Assembly: GCA_032821775.1 (NCBI GenBank)
Contig: JAVLRN010000010.1
Span: 1,364,001 to 1,428,000 of the forward strand
DNA: 64,000 bases
From: Sanguinoderma infundibulare
Lineage: Eukaryota > Basidiomycota > Agaricomycetes > Polyporales > Polyporaceae
Direction: 5' to 3'
The first letter of the stretch is position 1. The number at the start of each line of letters is the position of its first letter. The position numbers and the translations under genes were made by a program. The notes below the pieces were generated by a model that was not told the DNA's origin, made no database searches, and saw only the letters and a list, made by a program, of their open reading frames with translations. Of this stretch, positions 1 through 14,031 are shown one piece after another.

Positions 1-1712
1 GATCACCGTCGAGCAGCTCCTCGGCACCAGCCTCACCATAGCACCCGCCGCGGCGCGAGGCCCAAGCTCAAGTAGCGCCGGCCCATCCTCGTCCTCGTCC
101 CGAAGCGCCGTACGTCCTTCTCCACCTCGACCGCGACCCCAAGCGCGCTCTGCCTCCCCGCGTCGCACCCCAGCCGTCCCGAATCGCAATCGCGTCACTG
201 CAGATGAGGTGCTCAGGACAGGATTGTCTGTCCGGACACTTCAGGCCGCGAAGCAGCGCGCCCGGTCCGGCCAAACCCTCGTGCTTACGGCAGAGCAGCT
301 CCTCGGGTCTAGTGCCAGCTCTAGCTCCAGAGCCGGAACCAGCGGCTCTTCAGGCTCAAGCGGACTGCGCGTCCTCACGGCGGAGGAGCTCGCGGGTCCT
401 GGAATAGGCTCGCGGAGCAGTCGGAGGACGCATACCGATGCTTCTCCGACCAGTCCTTCTGCAGGAACCAGCTCGCGCTCTGGAGCTGGAGGCAGTCGTG
501 TCGCTCGTTCTTCGACTGCTGGCGCGACTTTAGGTGCAAGTGCCTCTTCGAGCATTGGTCGTGGACGTGACGGTCGGCCTAGGCAGTTGCGACGTAGTAG
601 CAGTCTGGGGTCTACCCACACACTGCCGATCTATACCAAGGAGCCTGGAGAGTCCGAAGTTGTCATTGATCGGTACGTTTCTGTTCAGCTCATCTTATGA
701 TTGTGGAATCCCTGGCTTGAATTCATCCTTCTTCTGCTATCGTATACTTAACTGGCGGTACTGCGCGATGGCGTTTTGAGGTTCAAAGCATCACCGCCCT
801 CCTCAACCCAATTTGACAAATTGTCGTTGGTCTGCACGGGCTTTCGTCAGCGCTCAGAGACCACGCCACAAGTGCCTTTGCTGAAATCATATAGTGTGCT
901 GTCTATACTGACATATTCTGTCACTTTCCAGTGGGACCGACGATCTCGAAGATGAAATTCCGATGACGGTCATGACCCCAGTTGACGAGGACGGTCTCAG
1001 CCATGCGCGCAGTTTACCAAATCTCTTGCCCAGTCAACCTGCCAATCTCGATGTTGTGCAACACCTCAGCCCTCCATCGAGTCCAACGACGAACAGCCTC
1101 GCTATCAATGCCGCCTCAAGCCCTGTGATGAGTCCCGTGCACCTCAATTCCATACCTTCCACCCCTCCAATCCCGATCCCTGCCGCTGCGCGCACGCCCT
1201 TCCCCAGCGGCCCGCCAGCGCCGTATCCGGACGAAGTGCCATCCTACGAAGTTGCCATGTCCATGAGCACGCCAGACCTCCATGCGCTCCCCTTGAACAT
1301 CCCCCTCCCCAGCTCTCCCGCATTGAGCGCCCTCAGTTCTCCCCGTGCGCTCAGCCCTGGACCATCCACAGCGAGCCCGCCACCAACGCCCGCAAGCCCG
1401 CCCAGCCGTCCTTCGTCGACACATCCACCCAGTTCTCCCACCGAAGCAGAGTCGCACCGCAGCCGGTTCGGATTCGTCACGTCGCTCTTTCACCCGCACG
1501 GTCGGACGCGCAATCGCGGCAGCTCGGTGTCGGGGCTGCCGGATCCTGCAGCGACCGACCGTGGATTCTCGCCCTCGCCTTCCATCCCGGCCCTGCGGCC
1601 GCTGTTCCACCGTTCGTCGCAATCTGCGTCCGGGTCGATGCTCGACCTGCTGTCGCTGTCGTGGTCGGACAGCCACATGGTGCGCTCACGGTCGGACCGC
1701 GGCGGGGCGTAG
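1..1712 (+). CDS. 3' part of a Ser/Pro-rich, probably arrestin-like trafficking adaptor (5' truncated)
   Basis: The frame is open from the left window edge to a stop at 1710-1712. One intron (673-931, GTACGT...CCAG) joins two exons in phase, giving EVVIDR|GTDDLEDE. The protein is low-complexity, rich in Ser, Pro, Arg and Ala. It has an LPxY-type motif (LPIYTKEPGESEVVI, just before the intron) and a VPSYE motif near the middle. Known: basidiomycete alpha-arrestin tails carry LPxY/PPxY motifs that recruit Rsp5-type ubiquitin ligases. Inference: this is such a tail; the folded arrestin domains would lie left of the window. Several degenerate V-x-TAE(E/Q)L repeats occur in the first 130 residues. 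The family call rests on the tail alone and is moderate. Confidence 0.5.
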
Positions 1713-3357
1713 TGACCAGTTGAGCAGCTTTATTTTTCAACGTTACTTTTTTTATGTTTCCGGGGCTACAGGTTTTTAAGTCGTAATGTTGGAATGTACT
1801 TTTGCAATTCTGTGGTTCGGATACTCACGTTTCGCACTCACCACCCGTCTGTACAGTTGCTATGCTCTTCCGCCCTTACTAACCCCACATGCTATCCAAC
1901 GTCCCTCCCTACTTGACGTCAACATCAGTGCTTCTCCCGCTTCGCGGCCTGTGCTTCGCTGAACATTGTATTACATACAGTATACCATCATCATCCATTC
2001 GCCATCGCATGCCGCGGCTGTGCCCGCGCTTCTCCCGTTCAAACGTCCTCGGTCCTGGACCCCAGTACATACGCCTATCCTTGGCAGATTCTTTATGGAC
2101 ATCCTCTATCACGTTATCTTACGTCGGGCTCTCATGGCGTCTCGGTCTCGACTCCATTCGCTACGTTCGCTCGGGATTGCCGGCGTCGGCATTGTCACAA
2201 GGTGAGGCATCAAACCCCGGGAGGGTCTACTTCTGATTGCTTAATTGGCCACCTGCCGAGATATACACGTTGTGACTGATTGACGTTTTCAACAGTTCTT
2301 GCGCCCGCCAACCTCGCAGGCTTTCAAAGATGCGTGGCATTACGTGCGCAGACAGCCTTTGGTCTGGAGATCTAAGGGTGGTACCAGTCCTTCTATATGG
2401 CGAGAAGCGCAGGTACCAGGTCAACAAGAAGCCGGCGGCGCAGAAGAAGGGCCTCACAGAAGCATTAAGGTCTTCCGAGTCTGGAATGACGGAGATAAGT
2501 ACTGATGATATTTCCGTGCGAGGTTGAAGGACGTCCCGAACCTTTGACACGTGAACATTGGTGAGCATGTTTACACGGCCAATCTCGCGTGTCCGTTCAA
2601 CAGTCTAACAACCTTGATGCGCCGCAGATGCGTTGGGCAAAGTTAGATGGAGTAGCAGCGGGAGAAGGGAGGAATTGGAAACCTGGAATGGGCTGACGAT
2701 TCACAGATCGAAGTCGACAGAAGCGCCCTCGGGGCAAAAGTTACGATAAGGCGGGTTGCCGAACAGGCCCTAACTACCGCCATCAATCATTGTCCTGGTA
2801 AGCACGCAAGATTCATGGTCTTCGACGCGTTTGCATCCTCACAGTGCATGCATACATCACTGGTAGATCGTTCCTGCATAGCCATGTTTCATTCGTCTCC
2901 GGAACCCAAGAGCCATCGCGGAATCCGTGGATCACGACTCCGCTCCTTATCAGCCCACTCATGCAACTTTCGACGGACCGCGACGGCGCCCAGTGAGAAT
3001 GCATCCGAGGAATCACATTGCACAGCGTGCTCATGAGACATTGGGACGTCGCCCGTCGCCCATTCATCCATCATTCCGTCCTGTTTTCTCATCCCGCCTT
3101 CTCTTCCGCATGGTTCTATCGCCCCGGAGACGCCGCTTCCCGCACAACAACGCAGCGCTCTATTCTTGCGACCGCCCTGGCCCGCTTCGTGATCATACCC
3201 CAGGAACGCGCAGAGCGGGTCTTCCGAATGGTTGATAGTCAGCCCCCTTCACTCCGGCGGCGAACATGCCGCTATGCGCGCGGATAAAGGGCAGCGTTCG
3301 AGTTCGGACATTTCGACGTCAGCCCCTCCCCCACTGGGCCGACTTCGCACCGTGACC
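1713..3357. other. Intergenic region, no supported gene
   Basis: About 1.6 kb without a convincing gene. Overlapping short open frames occur on both strands at 2227-2568, but none shows a recognisable domain or a consistent splice pattern. The last 150 bases should hold the promoter of the S41 peptidase gene. Confidence 0.5.
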
Positions 3358-6300
3358 ATGGTCCTCCCGCTCGCCAGTCGCTTTGCCGCCCAAGCAGCGC
3401 TCCTCGGCGTCTCCAGCAAGCTCGTGCTGGCGGCGCCCAGCTGGGCCCCCGCCGACCCCTGCGTGAAGGTGGCCGGGAAGACGTTCGTGCCGCCCGCGGA
3501 CGCGCTCGCGTGCCTCAAGTCGTTCCCGTTCAACGAGACGCTGCGGCAGAACGTGCTCACCGTCGTCGAGCGCGTCTTTGACTTTTACACGTTCGAGGAC
3601 TACTACCTGAACTCGCCTCCGCCGTTCCAGGACTCGACGACCAACATTCGCGCACAGCTCCGGCGGATCAACTCGACGAAATACGCGGTGAGCGCTCCTT
3701 TTGCATCGCGCGTCTTCTGTGTTCTGCGGCGCAGGACGAGGGGCGAGTGTTGACGCGCTGATGTTGTCGGTGGGGTGGGGTGCGTGTGGGCGCAGACGGA
3801 CTACGACTTCAACCACGACCTGTACATGTTCACGAACCAGCTCAACGATGGCCACACCCGTACGTCCCCTTTCTGACCCATCTATGCGCGTTCTTCCGCT
3901 TGACTCTCTTTGGACGCGCACGCGCGACCGAACAATTCGAATGCCCAGGCTGGCTCCCGTCCTGCTACGAGACATACCAAAACCTCCTCCCCGCGCCCGT
4001 CGTCACGCTCGAGCAGGACGGCGCCGAGGGCGTCTTCGTCGCCCCCGACCTAGCCTCCTTCATCCCCCTCCTCGGCACGAACTTCACCGACTACTTCACG
4101 TCCGTCGGCTTCGACTGGCAGCGCCTCGCCGGCGCGCGCGTGCTCGCGATCGCCGGCCAGGATCCGTACGCCTACGCGGACCACATCGCGAGCACGCAGT
4201 CCGGCAACTACCTCGACCACGGCGTGCGCGTCAACAGCGTCTTCAGCAGCTACCGCATCTCCGGCACCGACTTTTCGCAGCGGTTCGGGGACATCGCCGG
4301 CCCGGCGTTCCCGGACTTGGAGAGCCTGACGATGGAGGTGCAGGTCGTGAACGCGACGAAGCCGGAGACGGTCAGGATTCCGTTCCTCGCGAGCTATGGC
4401 GGCGCGCCGTTCGTGAACGGCGCGGACTAGTGAGTGTCGCTTTCACGGATCGTCCGCTGCGCACTGTCATTGTCGATGTTTGGGGGTGTGCTGAACGGGA
4501 GGCGCGCGCGCGCGCGCGATTCATCAGCTGGGCGCAGAACTGCGCGGCCAACGCGGAGACGAACGGCGTCGACTTCAAGAACGGCGCGCAGATAGGGGCG
4601 CTGGCCGCGGCGGCGCCGCAGCGGGCGCGCAAGCTCGCAAAGGGGAGCATCGTGGACCTGACGCAGAAGGTCTCCGTCGGCCTCCCGTCGCAGTTTGAGC
4701 CGACCGTCCCGACCGTCGGCGGCAGCGAGGGCGTCATCAAGTCGTACGTCCTGCCGGATGGCAAGACTGCGGTGGTGAGTGCCGGCCGATGCGCGTTTTG
4801 CGTCTGTTGGGGGCGAGGACGGCGCGCTGACGGGCACTTCGCCTTGTTTTGATAGATGTTCGTGGGCTCGTTCTCGCCGGATGACTTCAACGGCTTCCAG
4901 ACTGACGTCCAGAGCGCGTTCGCCGATTTCAAGTCCGCGGGCGCCACGCAGCTCATCGTAGACTTGACCAACAACGGCGGTGCGCATATATATATGCGGC
5001 TGTGTGCGGTCTGGCGGATGGCACTGATTCGCAGATAGGTGGATTCGTCTGCCTTGGCCAGTTCCTCCATGCCTTCCTCACGGGCAGCAAGAGCCTTGGC
5101 AGCTTCCAGAACCCGTAATTCGCGTTTTCATGCTAGAAACAGTCACATCTCCATCTAATCTTGGCGTACCGTAGCGGCTTCCAGTCGACCATACGCGCGA
5201 ACCCGCTCGCGCAGAAGATCCTCGCATCGGACATTGCCCTCGGCCTCAACAGCTCGTTCTCGTTCTACACGCCAGATAATTGTGTGTTCCCTCTATGCTC
5301 TCGAACTTCCGCGACCGAGGGAATTGACGTACGTGAGCGCGTCTCTAGGGGCGTTCTTGAACAACACTGAGATGCCGTTGACGGACGACTATATGGAGCC
5401 GTCCTCGACGAGGACCATCAACGGCCAGCAGTTCGTCGAGTCTCAGCGTTTTGGCGTAGGTTTCTTCTGCGTCGATTCGGCGACGGCGTTGCTGAATTGA
5501 ATTTTGGTAGGATGTCTGTGCGCCTGGTTTCGTCGTTGACATTCCGGAGGAGCCGTTCTTCCCATCTGAGTACGTGATTTCGCGCATGGCATATTTATAA
5601 GCTCACGCATATAAACTATCTGTAGCAAGATCGCTATCGGTGAGCACGGCCTCTCCTCTCAGTCGAAAAACCATCCGAGCTGACCGAGCGGATCGGACTA
5701 GTCGGCAACGCCAACTGCGCATCGACGTGCGCGATGTTTATCACTCTCATGAACGAGCGCCATAACACGACCATTGCCAACTTTGGTGGCAAGCCAGGCT
5801 CCAAGTTCCAGTTTAAGGGTGCGTATCGTGGCTTAGCGCTTCCTCGGCGTCTCATCTCATCGTGTGTCTAGGTATGGCCGGCAACCAAGTTCTGGAGTGG
5901 TTTGATATCGACTCAGAGATCAAGACCGCGAACCTCAAAGACGTACGTAGCTGCATTAAGACTCGTTACGGATGGTGTTGATGGAGTAGCTGTAGGACCC
6001 GCTTGCTCCTCCTGACCTGTAAGCTCTCTCAGCGGGGCAGTGCGAGAAGTATAAGGCTGACATTCTGTTATTACTCAGGCTCGTGAACGCCGACTTCCGG
6101 TAAGACAATATCCATACATCCCATGAACTGTGCCTCCTAACAAACTTGTCGTTTAGCCATAACTGGCGCATCGGTATAGTCCTACGAAACTATAAGCTCG
6201 GAAGGAATCTAACGGTGGTTTATCCACAGCGTACAGCTTCCTTGACGAGAGCAATCCCATCGGTATGTTTATGCATTCATTGGATCGTCTGACAGGTCTG

Positions 6301-6554
6301 GCTAACGCAGCTTTACCAGCGTACGAGTCCGAGCTTCCACGCTGTAAGTGCCGATTTCGCGTTTCCCCTGCAGGCACTCTAACCGAATCGGATGCGGGCC
6401 CTTCAGTCAGGTTCGCCTACACACCCGAGACGTACAACAACCCGCAAAACCTGTGGACCTTTGCGTGAGCCACCTTGCATGGTTTCCTTCCGTCTGTGTG
6501 TTCCCTGTCATTGACCGCGGTTGGTTATGCAGTGCTTCCAAGTTGTTCTCTTAG
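3358..6554 (+). CDS. Secreted S41-family serine peptidase (CPAF-like, fungal type)
   Basis: The gene has many short introns. The start ATG at 3358 (context ACCATGG) opens a signal-peptide-like N-terminus (MVLPLASRFAAQAALLG...). The second and third exons carry LNDGHTRW, matching the D-x-H catalytic-His region of S41 peptidases. The long exon around 3949-4430 fits the CPAF-like PDZ region. Near 5701-5745 the motif NCASTCAMF carries the presumed nucleophilic Ser. The final intron (6465-6532) joins LWTFA to ASKLFS and a stop at 6552-6554; a stop read straight through at 6466 would clip the end. Family knowledge: fungal members are secreted, with poorly known substrates. Interior exon edges were not all fixed. 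Confidence 0.82.
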
Positions 6555-7221
6555 ACCGTCCGGGCCTATTTTGAGAGAAAGGATCTTGATAGGGGGCGAG
6601 CTTGGTTGGAGTATTTATCAGGTTGACGTTCGCATTCAATCTACTTGGCATTGCTTTCGGGATGGTATTGTTGGACGAATCGGAATTGGCACCCAAAGAC
6701 CACAGTGCCATCCTAGACAGCTGCTGAATTCGCGACCCCGGGCCACCCGAGGCCGCGTGAGACCGAAAGGTGAGTTCTAGAGTCTCGAGGCCGTGTGGGC
6801 AGGATAACTAAGTCCTAGCACGCGCGCGTCTCCTTTGGTCAGTACCGTTTAACCTGTGCTAGCTGCACCCTGTGTTCATGCTCTAATCTCGGATTTGGGT
6901 ACGACGCCGTGTGTATTATTTGAATCGATGTGCTGTGCCCTCTTACCAGAATACGGCTCGAAATCCGGTGCAATCGTCCTCGTAATCCTGGGACGCATCG
7001 TGGCTTCGCCTGAGCCAGAGATTAACGCTCGTCTATATGGATGAGGCATCTGGACTGATACATGTGTCCGTCTTCTCGTGTCGAATCAGCCCCATCTCTC
7101 GTTGCCGTGTCTTTCCCTTCCACTTTTTACCCAAGGAATTCGCGCCCAAGAACTCCATGGTGCGTTTGGTTCTCTGCACAAATCTCGGCGAGCGTGCCTC
7201 ATGTCAGTACAGGAGGCCGAA
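6555..7221. other. Intergenic region
   Basis: About 670 bases between the S41 peptidase and the F-box gene. No gene or repeat recognised. Its right part should contain the F-box promoter. Confidence 0.5.
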
Positions 7222-8673
7222 ATGCCGTCTAGACTGTTCGTCCCTCCTGAGATCACCGACATCATCATCTCGTTCGTCGACGATTACCCCAAGGACACGT
7301 TGCGCAACTGCTCGCTAGTTTGTCGCAACTGGTTGCCCGTCAGCAGGCACCGCCTGTTCCACCGCGTCTTTTTCACTCATCAGAAATCCGAGCGATACAA
7401 CCTCTTCGTTCATCGTGTTCTTCGCGACGACACCATGAAACACTGGTTGAACTCGGTACAAGGTATTTACATCACCGAGGAGTCCAGCCGCACCTCCTCG
7501 ATTCCTGGACTCCCGATCGGAGAGGCACTGGCCTACCGCTTCATTCCGGAATTTGCCCACCAGCTCCCAAATTTGCGCACCCTGTATATTCGCCACGGCG
7601 ACTGGCTTCGAATGGGCGTGCCATCTCCGAATCCCCGCATCCTGGCCGCAATGTCAACATTCCCGTCGTTGACGCGGCTTGCATTTGTCGCCATCATCTT
7701 TCCCTCGTTCAGTTTCTTCTGCCGAATGCTCGTCGCTCTCCCTGCGCTCGTCCACTTGGAGCTCGAACGGGTTGACTGGCCATCCGCACCTCTCCTATGG
7801 TCAACACAGCAACGCGCTTCTTGTCGGCTACGCTTGTGCTCGCTAAACTTCACCTTCATTTCTGGTGATGCGTCAGCGCTGTTCCTCAAATGGCTCATAC
7901 AGACACCTTCAGCGGACTCTCTCCGCGAATTGAGTGCCTTTTATTGGCGTCCTCAACGCGATGTGGACCATGCCTTCTTTAGGCATGTGGGACCGCATAT
8001 TACAAGGTTGGAATTGGATAGGAAAGGTGAGTCATTCAGACGCCTCGGTGACAACTGCCCTGATCGTATATCGCCTGCAGAGATTCCCATTTCCCACTTC
8101 ATGAGTTTAACACACCTTACGATCTGGTTGCCAGAAGACCATCGCTGGTCGGACGTCCATTTGGTGTACCGGCTGATATCCATCATCGAGGACAATAAGG
8201 ACAGCCTGACGTCCATCATCAAGGGCAATAAGTCACGCCTGCGTCATCTCGGGATCACCAGTCCTTTAACATGGGCTGGCTCTCCCACTGAGAATGACTC
8301 GGAACCAGCAAACAACGCCGGTGGAAAACGTGATCCTAATGATGACAACACCCCCGACCTCGCATTCCTGGATGCTTTGCTTTCCGGATATCAATACAGA
8401 GATCTGGAAACAGTGCACCTAGAATTCAAACCGATACTCATTCCGGGATTGGATTCTTTCAAACGTGCACTTGTTTACGGCCAACCCCTCGCGGACCTCC
8501 AGCGGAAGCTCTCGAAGTTGCACTCTCAGGGCGTCAAGATTTCTGCAGCATACCCCGCAGCTGTAAGGCTCCGTTTCTTCGTATGCGAAGGTGTGCTCAT
8601 GTTGCTGACTCGGACTTGATGACAGTTTCCGTCTTCAGTATGGAGAGGAGTCTCCGATTTCCCTCAACAGTGA
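7222..8673 (+). CDS. F-box protein (agaricomycete F-box/LRR-like family), copy 1
   Basis: The N-terminus reads VPPEITDIIISFVDD...LVCRNWLPVSRHRLF, an F-box that would bind Skp1 of an SCF ubiquitin ligase. It is followed by leucine-rich, weakly repeated sequence typical of substrate-binding regions. ATG 7222 is preferred over the in-frame ATG 7201 because the F-box begins right after it and it has G at -3. A 54-nt intron (8027-8080, GTGAGT...GCAG) is divisible by three and open, so it is easily missed. A second intron (8563-8625, GTAAGG...ACAG) gives the end VFPSSVWRGVSDF with a stop at 8671-8673. The gene at 34640 is a paralog sharing the first intron position. The target is unknown. Confidence 0.75.
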
Positions 8674-9210
8674 TCCAACATCGCACCTCGGAATGACTGT
8701 TGTTCCTTTACTCTCATTTTCTGTCCTCACACCGTAGGTGCGCCGCCAGGTTATGGAGTCACGACTTGGTGTATATGTATAATACTTATCTAATCCATCT
8801 TATAGGTTGCGATCATTGCTTGGGGCGTTACGCCCCTGGTGTATGGACCATGGTTGCTAGAGTCCAGGTATCTGGTTCATCCCAAAGCTGTGTTGTTTGA
8901 CAATTACTGATCTACAGCCAATCTCCAGCTGGGTCACTACATCATATGTGTTGACGTCGTTAGTGGAAAACATTTGCCATCATTATGTCTGCTGCGTGCT
9001 TGAGATTGATGCTGGGTACAAGGTCTCGGTACGATAGAGTGCTAGAGCGAGAGGGCGAGAAAGAGGCGAGAAAACTATAGGGTCTCCAGAGTGAAACCTT
9101 AACCCTAGGAACCGCGTGCAGTCGATGTGAGTCAACGACGACAACGACGTCTCCTCCTCATCTGCTGTTCATACTACCACTCCCAGTGATACGCCAGTAT
9201 CGGACTAGAA
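8674..9210. other. Intergenic region
   Basis: About 540 bases holding the 3' end of the F-box gene and the upstream region of the DUF1308 gene. No gene, RNA or repeat recognised. Confidence 0.5.
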
Positions 9211-11249
9211 ATGCCTTCTACCCCTCATCCAGAGTTGCAACATCTGCGTACGCAACTTCGCGACATATACATCGCAATGGCCACCTTCGGATCCGCTCAG
9301 CTTGCAGCAAGGCCACCGATCTTGGACTCGTCGATAGACCTTAGCGGGGACGCAAACGAGGAGTTCCACTCGCACCAGGATGCGGTACATGGGCTCCGCG
9401 CATTGAGGGAGGCTGTTAGGCGAGACCTGGATGTCTTGGAGAAGGTGAGTCGATCCCGACATGGCGTTCATGCACATGGCGTACTATCTCCCAGAAACAC
9501 CACCAGTAGTTCCTCAACGACCCAGCATGCGCTACCGCTCCAGCTCTATCCACAAATGCGCCATACTTGATCTCGGTATGGAACGAAGTGCTACACGCGC
9601 CTCCGCCAATCGTTACCATATGGCGCACTTTCCTGGACGGCAACCAGCCCACTCGCGTTCCACGACGTGGCTCACGTAAACCCCCAGGCGTCAAGATAGA
9701 TGTCGTCGCAGATGGTGGCAGGCGATGGATCCGAGTCAATACGTGCGTCGTCCAGTTGGCTCAGTGATGCATATACGTGCTGACCTTGACAGCCAGAACC
9801 AAGAACTCTCGTCTGCTCGCCGAGTTTCGGGAGATCGATTCTTACCTGACCGAGTCCGAAGACGAAGACGCGGAGGAGGTCGAGCGTCCAAGTCTCGCTC
9901 AGAAAGAATTTGACAACTCGATACTCCGCGCGGGTCGTTCCCTCCTCGACGCCGCGCCTCGAAACCCGCTCGCTGGCACCAACACCGTCCCATCCGTCAC
10001 GCTCCGTTTAACGCGATTAGATCCATCTCCGTCGGACCCCAAGGAACGCGACCCCCGAATAGCGCACACGATAGACCTACTACACGCCATGGGCATCGAT
10101 GTCGAACTCGGCGAGCGCGACCCCGCGCAACTCCCCCAAGTGGTCGCCCCGCCCGTTCGTCACCTAGAGCCTACGATCCGAGTAAACCTAGACCTATCCA
10201 TCCTCATCGCCCTTGTGTCCGACATCACACATTCACCCCTCCCAACATCCCCTGCGGAGGCTGACGTGCGCTACGTCCCGTCTGCGCACTACCGCGAGTG
10301 GAAGCGCAAGCGGCTCGAGGCAACCAAAGGCCCCGACCAGGGGGCCGACGAGAGCCGTCTAAGCGAGAACGGCTTGGGGAAGCACTCGCGGGCGCTCGCG
10401 AACCAGGCACTCCAGGAGATGGGCCGCGGATTGCTGCACGAGCTGCGCGACCGTCTCGGCGCCGTCGCCTCTTCCTCTTTCTCTAACCTCGAGAACGTAG
10501 AGTTCTGGACGACCCCCGAGGCGCGCGACCGCTGCCTGCGCATCGTGCTCTCCAAGATCGGCGGCCCGAACGAGAAGCGGCGCGCGGCCGCGCTCTTCCC
10601 TGGGGCGGCGGGGACGCCAGCGTCCGAAGCCGAAGAGAGGTACTGGGAGGGTTCACGCTACCCACGTGCGTTCCTCCCGCTGATCCCCATTCGCGTCTTC
10701 GAGTCGCCGGTCCCCGAGGACGCGCTCGAGCCTCCCGCGCTGTCGGACGATAATCGCGCCCTCTCGCCGTTTTTCAAGCTCCTCGCGCGGACGTGCCGCG
10801 ACATCCTCGGACAAGAGCCTCAGACTGGCACTGGCCCCGACACTGCTCAACCCTCCGGGGACGACCGGCCGGGGACGTCCACGCCGCGCGCGGAGAACGA
10901 CGACGGGGAGGGAGAGGAGGTCGCAGAGGAGGAGATCGAGCGCGCGGCGGTGACGAAGGCGAACCCGCGCCTGACCGCGCACACGGTCCAGAGCATGCTG
11001 TGGGGCGCGGCGCGGGGCTGGACGACGCTGACGGCGAACAAGTCGAGCGTGAAGGCGATCCTGCGCGACATTCGCGCGGCCGAGGGCGGCGGGTATGGGT
11101 GGGGGCACGAAGCGCACGCGCCTGCGACTAGTGTTCAAGTCGAGGGTGAGGACGCGGAAGGGGAAGGGGCGGTGGTGGAGAAGGCGGCGATATGGGTCGT
11201 GGACCCGAGGAGTCTCGCGGAGGGCATGAGGTCCGACTACGCTGAGTAG
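9211..11249 (+). CDS. DUF1308 protein, homolog of animal C7orf25 (UPF0415)
   Basis: Three exons: 9211-9444, 9510-9742 and 9797-11249. The lengths sum to 1920 nt, giving 639 aa. The second exon carries the family's VKIDVVADGGRRWIRVNT block, followed by TKNSRLLAEF. The C-terminal half matches the conserved DUF1308 region: VRYVPSAHYREW, an FWTTPEARDRCLRIVLSKIGG block, then TTLTANKSSVKAIL and WVVDPRSLAEGMRSDY. The acceptor CCAG at 9796 is needed to keep frame; the AG four bases upstream would shift it. Acidic low-complexity stretches (EDEDAEEVE, GEGEEVAEEEIE) are fungal insertions. Family knowledge: the function is unclear and a PIN-like fold has been suggested. The DNA after the stop stays coding-like in another frame. 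Confidence 0.85.
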
Positions 11250-11518
11250 AGTCAATTACGTGGGACTTGGAACGCTTCGAGCTGCGAGAATGGGCACCAC
11301 CAGTACGGTTGCATACCACCTGGGACTTCACACTCAACGCCGTGCGTGCCCACCACCTGAGCAGCAGTGAGCTCGTCACCATGCTCACCGACGAGGACGC
11401 CATCGCCGCGGCCACGGTCATCAGCGGAAGGTTGAAGCCCCAGGGCGGGAACAGGCCCATCGTGAGCGAGAGCGGATCTGCTGAAGGTCGCGCGCGAGAG
11501 GTGCAGCTCGCATCATGA
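11250..11518 (+). other. Coding-like extension after the DUF1308 stop, shifted frame
   Basis: From about 11249 a different frame runs 89 codons without a stop to TGA at 11516-11518. Its composition looks coding; it contains TTWDFTLNAVRAHHLSSSEL and MLTDEDAIAAATVISG. It has no ATG of its own near the start. It joins the end of the DUF1308 protein if the reading frame slips by one base at CTGAGTAG (11243-11250). It is either a lost C-terminal extension, a sequence error, or chance. Confidence 0.35.
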
Positions 11519-11859
11519 CGCCACAAGACTACAAGTCTCCTCCCAGGCTCCCCCCTTTGTCAGAGTGTACGGTGTCTCCGGACGGCGTTCTCATTGTGGC
11601 TCAACACCTGCGCATGGTACCTGTTTTTACAGATAAGTCTGAGGAGCGGTTGAGGGCTTCGGCCATTGCCTTTTTGGCTTTCAACGGCACCAACGAGGAT
11701 AATCATGTTGTCCTTGCTGGCCGTCTGCATGGTGCTTACATCGAAGCTCATAGGAGTGATCGCCCGTCGTGGCAGGGTGCTATGCGCCAGGGGTACGTGC
11801 AGCTTGTGAAGGATATGGTGCGCTTTCTTTCCATACTTACGCGCAGCCCTTCCAATTAG
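11515..11859 (+). CDS. Hypothetical small protein, doubtful
   Basis: A 114-codon single-exon frame. Its ATG overlaps the TGA of the preceding coding-like frame (ATGA-type overlap). I recognise no domain. The stretch SPDGVLIVAQHLRMVPVF looks plausible as protein, but there is no splice support and no family match I can name. It may be part of the decayed 3' extension of the gene upstream. Confidence 0.2.
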   Translation: MTPQDYKSPPRLPPLSECTVSPDGVLIVAQHLRMVPVFTDKSEERLRASAIAFLAFNGTNEDNHVVLAGRLHGAYIEAHRSDRPSWQGAMRQGYVQLVKDMVRFLSILTRSPSN

Positions 11860-12190
11860 TCACATTTGACACCAGCGCACATGGGTACACAGCATCCTCT
11901 CTCCAGTGAACGTGTCATGGATCGGTGGGACCAAGGGCAGGGGGGCGGCGATAACGGCGAGCGCGAGCCTACGGAGATGCACTAGAGAATCGCCGCTCCG
12001 AGCGGCAATGATCTTGTGTGAGACTGTTTTCCTAGGTTGGGATGGGGAAGGAATGTTTGATAAATATGCCCTGTAAAGGTCGACAGCGAATGCAGTACAG
12101 TACTGGTGTGCGTATGTTGAGTCCGTAAAAAACAGTCCGAAAAAGCGTCCGAAATGTACAGATAGTTCGCGTCCGCAGGCAATGAGCAAT
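11860..12190. other. Intergenic region between convergent genes
   Basis: About 330 bases between the DUF1308 region (plus) and the manganese peroxidase 3' end (minus). It should hold the peroxidase 3' UTR. Nothing else seen. Confidence 0.5.
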
Positions 12191-13849
<1,659 letters not shown>

Positions 13850-13990
13850 GGTGATGCGCCGTTTACGGACTGGAAAAAGGAAGAAATAGAAGATGAGAAG
13901 AACTGTAAACTCGTTCCCTGGATAGGAGGAGATGGTAAATAAGAGAGATACAACGAAGTGGGATAATTGGGGACACGCCGACGACCATGC

Positions 13991-14031
13991 CTTATATCCC
14001 AAACTAGAACCCTTTTCCCGCCTGTGCGCAC
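13991..14031 (-). promoter_or_regulatory. Manganese peroxidase promoter elements: TATA-like box and palindromic metal-response-like element
   Basis: On the minus strand TATAAG lies at 13996-13991, about 142 bases before the peroxidase ATG. At 14024-14031 the sequence GTGCGCAC contains the metal-response core TGCRCNC on both strands. Known: such elements occur upstream of several basidiomycete mnp genes and are linked to Mn2+ induction. Whether this one works is inference. Confidence 0.4.

Noticed and set aside
2227..2568. Opposing open frames of 65-113 codons
   Set aside because: No known motif, no good start context on either strand, and no splice partner.
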